A stretch of DNA of 64,000 nt, taken from assembly GCA_963675435.1 (NCBI GenBank), contig OY776216.1, forward strand, positions 2,604,001 through 2,668,000. The letters run 5' to 3'. The position numbers were made by a program, and so were the translations under genes. Below are positions 39,806 to 48,315 of the stretch, one piece after another (position 1 is the first letter of the stretch; each line of letters starts with the position of its first letter). The notes below the pieces were generated by a model that had not been told where the DNA came from, did not search any database, and worked only from the letters and a program-made list of their open reading frames with translations. The stretch comes from Saccharicrinis sp963675435. GTDB lineage: Bacteria; Bacteroidota; Bacteroidia; Bacteroidales; Marinilabiliaceae.

Positions 39806-40084
39806 ACTTATAGTAAGGTAATATTATTTATATAGCATATTGAGCAGAAAATAAGTATGTAAGGTGTTAATCTTCCATGCTCGATTGTTAAACAAAGTTT
39901 TGGCACATCAAATATTTTTTATAAAGTTTTGTAAAACTTGAAAATAATTTAGCAAGGAAAGTTCAAAGTGGTCATATATTTCAATTAAGAAAATTAGAAA
40001 CGAACCATGAGAATTAACACTTGCAAACCAGGATGACTAAAATTAGAGAGTTCCAACTGGCCATTGAAAATAAAATTTAAACAG

Positions 40085-41986
40085 ATGAATAAAAATAAAT
40101 TTACACCATTAAAACAAAAGTTAGGTATAGCTATTTCTATCGGTATTTTTGTTAGTGTTGCTGCAATTATATCTTATAGTGCTTATGTAACCCGTAATGA
40201 AGCCATTGCATCGGCCAAAAATCAGGCATTATCTATTGCTAAAGATTTTTCAGGTAAAACTCAAATTGAAATTGAAGAAGCCATGGATGTATCCAGATCT
40301 GTAGCTAATATCTTCTCAGTTTCAGGTGATGAAAATATGAAAGGAAAAATTTCCAGAGAGGATGCTGTTTTATTGGCTGAAAAGGTTTTGTATTCAAACA
40401 AGGATTTTTTGGGACTGTCATTGGCTTTTGAACCTCAGGCTTTTGATGGAAAAGATGAAGACTTTAAAAATATGCCTGGGTATGATGCAACAGGCCGTTT
40501 TATGGCTTACCTGACTAAAGGTGAAGATAATCATGCCTTAGTAGATGTTTTAATAGATTATGAAACCGAGGAAAAAGGACCGTGGTATTGGGAACCTAAA
40601 AAAAGGATGACTGATTTTTTAACAGAGCCCGTGGTTTATCCTGTGCAAGGTGTGGATGTTACAATGGTTTCGTGTATGACACCAATTATTAATAATGGTT
40701 CATTTTTAGGTGTAACAGGTATTGATTATCCTATTGACTTTATGCAACACAAGGTTGCAGAAGGCGATTATTATGAGGGAAATTATCAATTAAGCATTGT
40801 TTCAAACGAAGGTGTTTTTTCTGCCAATAAGAATAATCCGGATTGGATTATGAAAAGAATTAATGAGTTTTATCCTGATACCTATCAACAACAGCTAAAA
40901 GATATTAAAGAAGGAAAAACTGTTGTAGAAATCGATGATGATAATTTAAATGTTTATGTACCATTGTACATAGCTCGTACTGGTATTACATGGCAGGTGC
41001 GGTTTTCTGTATCACGAAGCATCATCATGGAAAGAGCACGCGAATTAATGCGAGGACAAATTATTATAGGAAGTATATTGTTACTAATTAGTTTATTAAG
41101 TATTATATGGTTTGTGTCTCGATTAATTAAACCTGTAGAATCAATGGTGAAAATGGCTAATACAATAGCAGAAGGTGATTTGATTCAGGAAGTTCAGGTT
41201 GATGTTAGTAATGATGAGATAGGATTGCTGTATGAGGCCTTTAATAAAATGAGAGTGAAATTGCAGGAAACAGTGGGCGGTATTATTGATAGTGCAGAAC
41301 AAATTGCATCAGCTAGTTCGCAGCTTAGCTCAACAAGTTTAAATCTTTCACAGAGTGCATCGGAGCAGGCATCTTCTTTAGAAGAAGTTTCATCTACCAT
41401 GGAAGAGATCGCTAGTAATATTCAGAATAATACCACTAATGCCAATGAAACCACAACCTATGCTAAGCGATCTACTAAAGAAATAATAGAGGTTAATAAT
41501 GCATCGAAGCAAAGTATTGAGGCGGCAAAAATGATTGCAGATAAGGTAACTGTAATTAACGATATTGCTATGCAAACTAATATTTTGTCGCTTAATGCTG
41601 CCGTAGAAGCAGCAAGAGCAGGTGAGTTTGGTAGGGGTTTTGCTGTTGTTGCAGCAGAGGTTCGTAAGTTGGCAGAGTTATCTAAGAAAGCTGCAGATGA
41701 GATTGTTGTACAAACCCAAAATAGTGTTAACGTAACAGAAAAAACTGAAGAAAGATTGAATATTATTATACCTGAAATTGAGAAAACAGCCACTTTGGTT
41801 GAGGAGATTTCAGCTGCTAGTACAGAACAATCAAGCGGAGTAGATCAAGTGAATATGGCAATACAGGAACTTAATAATGTCACGCAACAGAATACTTCAG
41901 TTTCAGAAGAGGTTGCTGCTAGTGCAGAACAATTACATAGTCAGGCCGATAGCTTGAAAAATTATATCAGTTTCTTTAAGATATAA
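40085..41986 (+). CDS. Methyl-accepting chemotaxis protein (dCache sensor)
   Basis: Read from ATG 40085 the protein is 633 residues (a TTG at 40064 is less likely). TM1 is near residues 12-33. A periplasmic dCache-type sensing region covers about 40-300, with GVTGIDYPIDFM and the aromatic patch GPWYWEPKKRMT. TM2 lies at about 325-345, a HAMP linker at about 345-400, and a cytoplasmic signalling domain over 410-620 with the tip AMQTNILSLNAAVEAARAGE followed by FGRGFAVVAAEVRKLA. It would sense a small ligand and control CheA. No other chemotaxis genes lie nearby, so it is an orphan receptor. It is transcribed alone with a terminator after it. Confidence 0.93.
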   Translation: MNKNKFTPLKQKLGIAISIGIFVSVAAIISYSAYVTRNEAIASAKNQALSIAKDFSGKTQIEIEEAMDVSRSVANIFSVSGDENMKGKISREDAVLLAEKVLYSNKDFLGLSLAFEPQAFDGKDEDFKNMPGYDATGRFMAYLTKGEDNHALVDVLIDYETEEKGPWYWEPKKRMTDFLTEPVVYPVQGVDVTMVSCMTPIINNGSFLGVTGIDYPIDFMQHKVAEGDYYEGNYQLSIVSNEGVFSANKNNPDWIMKRINEFYPDTYQQQLKDIKEGKTVVEIDDDNLNVYVPLYIARTGITWQVRFSVSRSIIMERARELMRGQIIIGSILLLISLLSIIWFVSRLIKPVESMVKMANTIAEGDLIQEVQVDVSNDEIGLLYEAFNKMRVKLQETVGGIIDSAEQIASASSQLSSTSLNLSQSASEQASSLEEVSSTMEEIASNIQNNTTNANETTTYAKRSTKEIIEVNNASKQSIEAAKMIADKVTVINDIAMQTNILSLNAAVEAARAGEFGRGFAVVAAEVRKLAELSKKAADEIVVQTQNSVNVTEKTEERLNIIIPEIEKTATLVEEISAASTEQSSGVDQVNMAIQELNNVTQQNTSVSEEVAASAEQLHSQADSLKNYISFFKI

Positions 41987-42011
41987 GATTTGATACTTTG
42001 ATATAGAATAA

Positions 42012-42049
42012 AAAATGGGTGCTATAAATAGTATAGCACCCATTTTTTT
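42012..42049 (+). terminator. Terminator after chemotaxis receptor gene
   Basis: AAAATGGGTGCTATA, loop AATAG, then TATAGCACCCATTTTTTT; very strong stem, possibly serving the convergent VTT gene too. Confidence 0.92.
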
Positions 42050-42104
42050 ATATCGTATATTTTATTGATATCACAGTAGTAGTGTAAAACATCACAAAAT
42101 TATC

Positions 42105-42728
42105 TTATGCACTAAATACCTGAAAAATTAAAAGTCCGTATATCGCAAAGCGAATATATCTGAATAAAGCCCATAATAAATATTGCTTAAAGCTGTATTT
42201 AATTAATCCGGAAGCTAAACTTACCATGGAATGGGGAAGAGGAGATATGGCTCCCAATACAACAAAAATTCCACCCCACTTACGTAGGTTTGTAATGTGT
42301 TTGGCAACTTTATTTTCAATATACTCTTTAATAGACGGAATGAGCGCTATGCGGTTTCCTAAGAAATATGAAAGTACACCTCCAATGTACGACATTGTAG
42401 CCAGTATAAATAAATACATCCACGGAGATGCTGCTTTTGAAGCCCAGGCAATAAAAATTTCCGGAGGAACTAAACCTAATACAGTCTCAGAAAGAAGAAA
42501 AGATGGAAAAATAACTTCAGCAGAATAGTTGTCTACTAAATGATTCAAAATCAAATTAAGATCTAAAATAAAAAAATCCAGTCCAAGTAATAACAATATA
42601 AAAATTGCCATTACAATAGCTCCCTTAAAAGCTGTGTTTTTAATAAAGGGATAAAACTGTGTTATTTTATAATAGCGATTAATCAGTACCAATCGCTTAG
42701 TGGTATTACTTATTAAAGTGTTACTCAT
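42105..42728 (-). CDS. VTT/SNARE-associated (DedA-like) membrane protein
   Basis: Read from ATG 42728 the protein is 207 residues (a GTG at 42746 is an alternative). It has about five hydrophobic helices, with GLVPPEIFIAWASKAASPWM near the middle and WGGIFVVLGAISPLPHSMVS then LASGLIKYSFKQYLLWALFR at the end. This re-entrant/Gly-Pro pattern is typical of the VTT (SNARE-associated) superfamily, which includes DedA flippases. It may move lipid or maintain membrane potential; the substrate is unknown. Upstream, 42750-43261, is AT-rich with no gene. Confidence 0.8.
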   Translation of the reverse strand: MSNTLISNTTKRLVLINRYYKITQFYPFIKNTAFKGAIVMAIFILLLLGLDFFILDLNLILNHLVDNYSAEVIFPSFLLSETVLGLVPPEIFIAWASKAASPWMYLFILATMSYIGGVLSYFLGNRIALIPSIKEYIENKVAKHITNLRKWGGIFVVLGAISPLPHSMVSLASGLIKYSFKQYLLWALFRYIRFAIYGLLIFQVFSA

Positions 42729-43261
42729 TATTTTTCTTTTTATCACTCAAACATCTAATCCTTCTATATTATACAACCCTGCTTCGATATTTATACAAAC
42801 ATGTCAAATAGTTTTACTTTTTGTAAATGAAAATCCCCAAGGCAAGGAGTATGTTACCAAAGATAGAACTATATACTAGTTATGATTCTTTTATGTTTTT
42901 CTTTTAACTTAAAATAACATCCAATGTAAAACATTGTATATAACATGATTTTTAAGGATAATGTTTAGTTAAAAAAACACAATAATTCTCTGTAAAATAT
43001 TTTGGCAAGAAAGATATTAATGAAACGAAAGTAGCAATCTAAATAGATTTTTATTTTGGGATATATGTAAAATTGTTAAAATAATTTGAGAATATTTTGA
43101 ACTATAGTTTGTTAAGGTGTGTTTAGAATATAATTCGGGTCGTTAAAAAGTTAATTAGAATGGCTTCATAGATAGAAGAATTAAGTACCACAAAGTTTAT
43201 CTCACGTAAAATAGAGATTGCTTTCTGATGCGTTTAACTCAATGAATAAAGAGTTCAAGCT

Positions 43262-44536
43262 ATGAAAAAGAAGGATATTGAATTTCGGTTTAGCGTAAAG
43301 GTTGTATATATTTTAATAACTTTTATAGCAATTTTAGTTGCTTGCGATAGTGATTCCAGTTCTATAGATAAGGAGGATTCTAATACTGAAATACCAGAAG
43401 AAATGTTGCCTCCAGTAGAAACAAATAAACCCAATTCTCAATATATTCCTGCATTTGAGGGACAGACTCGTATCGGTGGAATAAAAACGGTGGCAGAATA
43501 TAGTATAATCGTAATTGCAACAGGGTTAAGTAATCCTTGGGGTATGACTAATCTTCCGGATGGCAGAATTTTGCTTACTGAAAAAGCCGGAACAATGCGC
43601 ATTGTAGATGCTTTAGGTAATGTAAGCAGTGCAATTTCAGGACTTCCTGAAGTAAATAGTGAAGGTCAAGGAGGCTTGTTAGACGTTGCGATTGATCCGG
43701 ATTTTATTGAAAATAGAATGGTGTACTGGTCTTTTTCACAAAACATAAATAATGCAACTGCAACTGCAGTTGGGAAAGGTAGACTTTCCGATGATGAAAC
43801 AGAGATAGAGAATGCAACAATTATTTATACTGCATTGCCTGAGTTTAATGGAGTGGGACACTATGGGGCAAGAATTGCCTGGGACAGTAATGGAAATATG
43901 TTTATAAGTACGGGAGAAAGAGGTGTTTCTTCAATAAGAGGAAAAGCCCAGGATTTAAGCGCTGCCCTCGGAAAAGTACTTCACATTACCAAGGATGGTA
44001 ATCCTGTTGCCGGAGGACCTTTTGAATCACAAGCAGGAGTTTTGTCAGAAATTTATACCTACGGCCACAGAAATGTTCAGGGATTAGCTCTTCATCCTCT
44101 TACAAATGATGTATGGATATTAGAAATGGGACCAATGGGTGGAGATGAAGTAAACCTATTAATTGCTGGAGGTAATTATGGTTGGCCAATTATATCTTAT
44201 GGTCTGGAATATAGTGGAGCACCTGTTGGTCAGGGGATAACCAGTATGGATGGCATGGAACAGCCGGTATATTATTGGGATCCTTCCGTATCGCCAAGTG
44301 GAATAACTTTTTATACTAATGGAGAAATTGAAGAGTGGAATAATAATCTATTTGTGGGAGCATTAAGTGGAAGGCATATTGTTAGACTGGTTATTGATAA
44401 TAATAGAGTTGTTGCTGAGGAAAGATTACTGGAAAATGAATCAGAACGAATCAGGGATGTTCTTCAAGGTATGGATGGGGCCTTATATGCCATTAGCGAT
44501 GGAGGTAATGCCAAATTATATAGAATAGGAATGTAA
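43262..44536 (+). CDS. PQQ-dependent sugar dehydrogenase-like lipoprotein
   Basis: A 424-residue protein with a lipoprotein signal (VYILITFIAILVACDSDSS; Cys after LVA). Most of the rest is a six-bladed beta-propeller of the glucose/sorbosone dehydrogenase family: GLSNPWGMTNLPDGRILLTE, GGLLDVAIDPDFIENR, HYGARIAWDSNGNMFISTGE, EIYTYGHRNVQGLALHPLTN and VNLLIAGGNYGWPIISYG. The family oxidises aldose-type sugars with PQQ, with the cofactor loosely bound. It is likely anchored to a membrane facing the periplasm or outside. It is transcribed alone, and whether the cell makes PQQ cannot be told from this window. Confidence 0.9.
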   Translation: MKKKDIEFRFSVKVVYILITFIAILVACDSDSSSIDKEDSNTEIPEEMLPPVETNKPNSQYIPAFEGQTRIGGIKTVAEYSIIVIATGLSNPWGMTNLPDGRILLTEKAGTMRIVDALGNVSSAISGLPEVNSEGQGGLLDVAIDPDFIENRMVYWSFSQNINNATATAVGKGRLSDDETEIENATIIYTALPEFNGVGHYGARIAWDSNGNMFISTGERGVSSIRGKAQDLSAALGKVLHITKDGNPVAGGPFESQAGVLSEIYTYGHRNVQGLALHPLTNDVWILEMGPMGGDEVNLLIAGGNYGWPIISYGLEYSGAPVGQGITSMDGMEQPVYYWDPSVSPSGITFYTNGEIEEWNNNLFVGALSGRHIVRLVIDNNRVVAEERLLENESERIRDVLQGMDGALYAISDGGNAKLYRIGM

Positions 44537-44723
44537 TAATTTTGGTCATTAAAATGTAGGCAAGTCCGATTATCTTAGTACATTTGACAACGATTATTTT
44601 ATGAACCGTATGATAGGAGAGTATCACGTACGATTCTGTCATTAGTTTAGAGATTATTCCCTTTTTACTACTCGACATCGAATTCGTTGGGCACAAGCTT
44701 CACTTACGCAACGATTTTATTTT

Positions 44724-45185
44724 ATGCAATTCGATTTAAACTTAAAGAATATAGAAAAAGCGGCTCAAAATAAATTTGAGGAAAACCGCATGTTTTTTGA
44801 ATATCTAAAAACACAGAATTCATCTGCCATTGATAAGATGGTTCACAAAATCAACAATTACCTTTCAGAAGAGATTCAGTGTGTGGATTGTGGTAATTGT
44901 TGTCATCATATAAGACCTGCAGCGTCAGTTGAAGAATTGAGCCTTTTTGTTGAACCCGAAAGAATTGAAGAAGTGATGTATGAGCCAAGCATTCAATGCA
45001 TGCATCAAAAAGATAAAAAGTGTTCAATTTACCTGGAGAGACCTGATGTTTGCAAATCATTTCCTTATTTACATTTGGAGGGTTTTGTTTTACGATCTGC
45101 TGGTATGATACAAAATACAGAGATTTGTCCGATTGTGTATTACGCGCTGGAAGAACTTAAAAAAGAGTTGTCGTGGACTTATTAA
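44724..45185 (+). CDS. YkgJ family cysteine-cluster protein
   Basis: A 153-residue cytoplasmic protein. The motif CVDCGNCCHH (about residues 53-62) followed by CMHQKDKKCSIYLERPDVCK (about 92-111) gives the seven-to-eight Cys pattern of the YkgJ/Fe-S cluster (CxxCxxCC) family, thought to bind zinc or iron-sulfur. The length is normal and the gene is intact. It stands alone, 187 bases after the sugar dehydrogenase gene. Confidence 0.88.
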   Translation: MQFDLNLKNIEKAAQNKFEENRMFFEYLKTQNSSAIDKMVHKINNYLSEEIQCVDCGNCCHHIRPAASVEELSLFVEPERIEEVMYEPSIQCMHQKDKKCSIYLERPDVCKSFPYLHLEGFVLRSAGMIQNTEICPIVYYALEELKKELSWTY

Positions 45186-45657
45186 TGCAAGTCTGTTTAA
45201 GTTAAACATATTGAATAAAGGATTAAAATCTAAAAACAAAAGAGGTTAGTTAAATTTATATTGCATTTCACATCTGTTATAAATAAAAAAAGTAATTCTC
45301 TCGAGCATAAGTTCTAAGTTGGCTTCAGCCAGCGAACCAAAAAACAAGGTTAGTTTGACGATTAAAAATCGTTTTTTGTTTGAACGCAGTGAGTTTAAAC
45401 GATTTCAGTCAAATAACCGTAGTTTTTTGAGAGAAGTGGGTGCAGCCTTGATCTTTTTTCCTTCCTTTTTTGGATCAAGCTAAAAAAGGAAGTCGGGTCT
45501 GGGTGAAATCCCAGTTAATATATAATATTTGAGACAGCTCTGGTTGCATTTAAACATAATAACATTTTAAATGTTTCAACCCATAGTACGTTTAATTAAC
45601 TTTTAAATAATACTGACTTATAGTCGAAATTAATACTTTTGATGTTTTATTAGCAAT
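45186..45657. other. Intergenic region with short hairpins
   Basis: About 470 bases without a gene. ACGATTAAAAATCGTTTTTTG (45358-45378) is a short hairpin with a T-run. 45450-45500 contains TTGATC and GGATCAAG around T-rich TTTTTTCCTTCC repeats. It looks like a non-coding repeat remnant. Confidence 0.4.
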
Positions 45658-46920
45658 ATGTTTAAGTTCTTAAGAAATATTGACCGTAAAGGTTATAAAG
45701 CCAAATTTGGAGGCCTGGAGATTTTCAAATATATAGGTCCGGGTTTATTAGTAACAGTGGGATTTATAGATCCGGGTAACTGGGCATCAAACTTAGCTGC
45801 AGGGGCGGATTATGGTTATGCTCTTTTATGGATGGTAACCTTATCTACTTTAATGTTGATTTTATTACAGCATAATGTAGCTCACCTTGGTATTGCAACA
45901 GGTTTATGTTTATCAGAAGCTGCGGCTATCCATGTAAAAAAGAATTATTCCCGAATACTATTATCTTCTGCAATGCTGGCTTCCATATCCACATCTCTGG
46001 CAGAAATATTAGGTGGTGCTATTGCGCTTAATATGTTATATAATATTCCAATAAGAGCAGGAGCACTGTTAGTTACCGTATTTGTTATTATAATGCTATT
46101 TACTAACTCCTATAAAATGATTGAGAAATGGATAATAGCATTTGTTTCTGTAATTGGACTATCATTTCTATATGAACTTTCGTTGGTAGATATTGATTGG
46201 AACTCAGCAATGAAAGGGTGGGTGGTACCATCATTTCCTTCCGGATCTATGGTTGTTATTATGAGTGTACTTGGGGCTGTTGTAATGCCACATAACCTTT
46301 TTTTACATTCAGAAGTTATTCAGAGTAGGCAGTGGAACTTGCAAGATGACAAGGTTATTAAAAGGCAACTGAAATATGAATATTTGGATACTATTTTTAG
46401 TATGGTTATTGGTTGGGCCATAAATAGTGCCATGATTATTTTAGCGGCCGCTACATTTTTTAATTCACATACAAAAGTTACAGAGCTGGAGCAGGCTAAT
46501 TCGTTGTTATCGCCACTTTTAGGTGAACATGCCGCAATTGTTTTTGCTGTTGCGCTGTTGTTTTCGGGTATTGCATCAACTGTTACCTCAGGTATGGCTG
46601 CAGGTAGCATATTTGCAGGAATGTTTAAAGAACCATATGATATTAAAGATAATCACTCTCGTTTAGGTGTTGCTATTTCACTTGTTTTAGCTTTAATCAT
46701 AATATTCCTGATTTCAAATCCGTTTAACGGACTGATTTATTCACAAATGTTTTTGAGTATTCAATTGCCCTTAACCATATTTTTACAAGTATATCTAACA
46801 TCTTCTGAAAAGGTAATGGGCAAACATAAGAATAATGCCTTTTCTAAATTGTTACTTTATGGGGTGGGTGGAATTGTTACCGTGTTAAATATTGTTTTGT
46901 TCATCAGTATGTTTAACTAA
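45658..46920 (+). CDS. Nramp family divalent metal transporter
   Basis: A 420-residue protein with about eleven membrane helices. The metal-site motif is intact: GFIDPGNWASNLAAGADYGY near residue 35, where DPGN binds the ion. The conserved MPHNLFLHSEV is at about residues 210-220. These mark Nramp (MntH-like) transporters that import Mn2+, Fe2+ or other divalent metals with protons. The length is slightly shorter than the ~430-450 average but no domain is missing. It is transcribed alone; no metal regulator is adjacent. Confidence 0.92.
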   Translation: MFKFLRNIDRKGYKAKFGGLEIFKYIGPGLLVTVGFIDPGNWASNLAAGADYGYALLWMVTLSTLMLILLQHNVAHLGIATGLCLSEAAAIHVKKNYSRILLSSAMLASISTSLAEILGGAIALNMLYNIPIRAGALLVTVFVIIMLFTNSYKMIEKWIIAFVSVIGLSFLYELSLVDIDWNSAMKGWVVPSFPSGSMVVIMSVLGAVVMPHNLFLHSEVIQSRQWNLQDDKVIKRQLKYEYLDTIFSMVIGWAINSAMIILAAATFFNSHTKVTELEQANSLLSPLLGEHAAIVFAVALLFSGIASTVTSGMAAGSIFAGMFKEPYDIKDNHSRLGVAISLVLALIIIFLISNPFNGLIYSQMFLSIQLPLTIFLQVYLTSSEKVMGKHKNNAFSKLLLYGVGGIVTVLNIVLFISMFN

Positions 46921-47046
46921 AAAGTATCTTTGTCTGCATAATTGATTATTAGCACAGATATTGCTAAATGCCTATATGTTAGGATTGTTTTAAATAAATG
47001 AACCTAATATTTTGGTCCAGTGATTAGTGTAATTGAAGGTGAGTAT

Positions 47047-47133
47047 CATAGCCCGCTATGACTTCACAAATATTCATTGAAACTCATTATTTATAAGTGG
47101 TCTGAGCCAATAATTTTATATCGAACTCGGGTT
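47047..47133. mobile_element. MITE family 1, partial copy C (right end, 87 bp)
   Basis: The right part of the element at 10916 and 15396, from CATAGCCCGCTATG to TATCGAACTCGGGTT; the left part is gone. One base differs (AAGTGG instead of AAGCGG). It sits exactly at the 5' break of the following phosphatase gene, and the gene frame runs out of the element. Confidence 0.88.
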
Positions 47134-48096
47134 ATTAATATTCTGATAGGTAGTTTTATGATTGTTCTGGCATTAATTATTTTTATTATCAGAGCCTATC
47201 GTAAAATTCATACTCAAAATCAAAAACTAATTAATAAGCGACTTAGAATCAGTAGGCAAAAAAAAAATATTGAGGAAAAGAATAAGCAAATAATGGATAG
47301 TATCTATTATACCAAAACCATACAATCAACAATGCTACCCTCGGTAGATCAAGTAAAAAGCTTTTTTGATAACAGTTTCGTGTTGTATTTACCTAAGGAT
47401 ATTGTTAGTGGCGATTTTTACTGGATTGAAGAGCTGAATGGACATTATATTATTACAGCAGCGGATTGCACTGGTCATGGTATTCCTGGTGCTGTACTTT
47501 CAATGATTGGTTATGGAGGAATAAAGAGTGCCATTCGAGAACGTGGCTATTTAAAATCTAGTGCAATATTAGGACATTTACAATTAGTAATTAATTTTTT
47601 CTTTTTAAAGGCCCACAACAGGAGTGTTAATGATGGTATGGATATTTCGATATGTGTGTATAATAAACAAGAACAATCTATAGCTTATGCTGGTGCTAAA
47701 AATCCTATTTATATAGTCAGAAACTCAAATAACGCTTTACTTGTTAATGGTGAAGTTTTACAACCCGATATTAATACACCAGAAAGAGACCTGTACGTTA
47801 TAAAAGCAGATAGAAAAGGAGTAGAGCCTAGTGAAGTATTATATGATTTTAAAGATAATGATATTAAACTGGAGGAGAGCGATATGGTATATCTGTTTTC
47901 GGATGGTTTTGCTGACCAGTTTGGTGGAGAGAAAGGAAAAAAACTAAATACCAAAAGATTTAAAGAACTCATTTTATCTGTTTCTCAGGAGCCCTTTATG
48001 ACCAGTCAAGAAAAAGAGCTACAGGAGTATTTTATGCGATGGAAAGGTAGTGAGGAACAGGTTGATGATGTTTTGATAATGGGATTCAAAGTGTAG
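47134..48096 (+). pseudogene. SpoIIE/PP2C-type phosphatase, 5' truncated
   Basis: After the MITE end the frame encodes one membrane helix (NILIGSFMIVLALIIFIIRA), a coiled coil (QNQKLINKRLRISRQKKNIE) and a SpoIIE PP2C phosphatase domain of about 240 residues (VSGDFYWIEE, ADCTGHGIPGAVLSMIG, LFSDGFADQFGG, DDVLIMGF) with the metal-binding Asp residues intact. Such proteins usually have a large N-terminal sensor; here it has been lost at the element. A frame starting at a TTG (47077) inside the MITE would give 339 residues, but that start is fortuitous. The phosphatase may still be made if a promoter lies within the repeat, otherwise the gene is dead. Confidence 0.8.
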
Positions 48097-48116
48097 TATA
48101 AAGTAAAAAAATAGTA

Positions 48117-48159
48117 AAACTTCTCTTTTAATAATTGTAAAAAGAGAAGTTTGTTTTTT
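48117..48159 (+). terminator. Terminator after phosphatase
   Basis: AAACTTCTCTTTT, loop, AAAAGAGAAGTTTGTTTTTT; strong stem. Confidence 0.9.
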
Positions 48160-48315
48160 GTACTAACCTGAATCCAGAAGTAAATTAATTGTTAGTGAGA
48201 CTAAATTTCCTCGAGCGTCTAACTTCCATCTTCTGACTACCAGCCCCAAAAGGAAACTGTGGGACTAAGAAAACATTGTAATTTACAATACTAATAGAAA
48301 CTTGAGCCTTTCTTT

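Noticed and set aside
44493..44696. Minus-strand frame after the sugar dehydrogenase
   Set aside because: Overlaps the end of a clear + strand gene and lacks any family signature.
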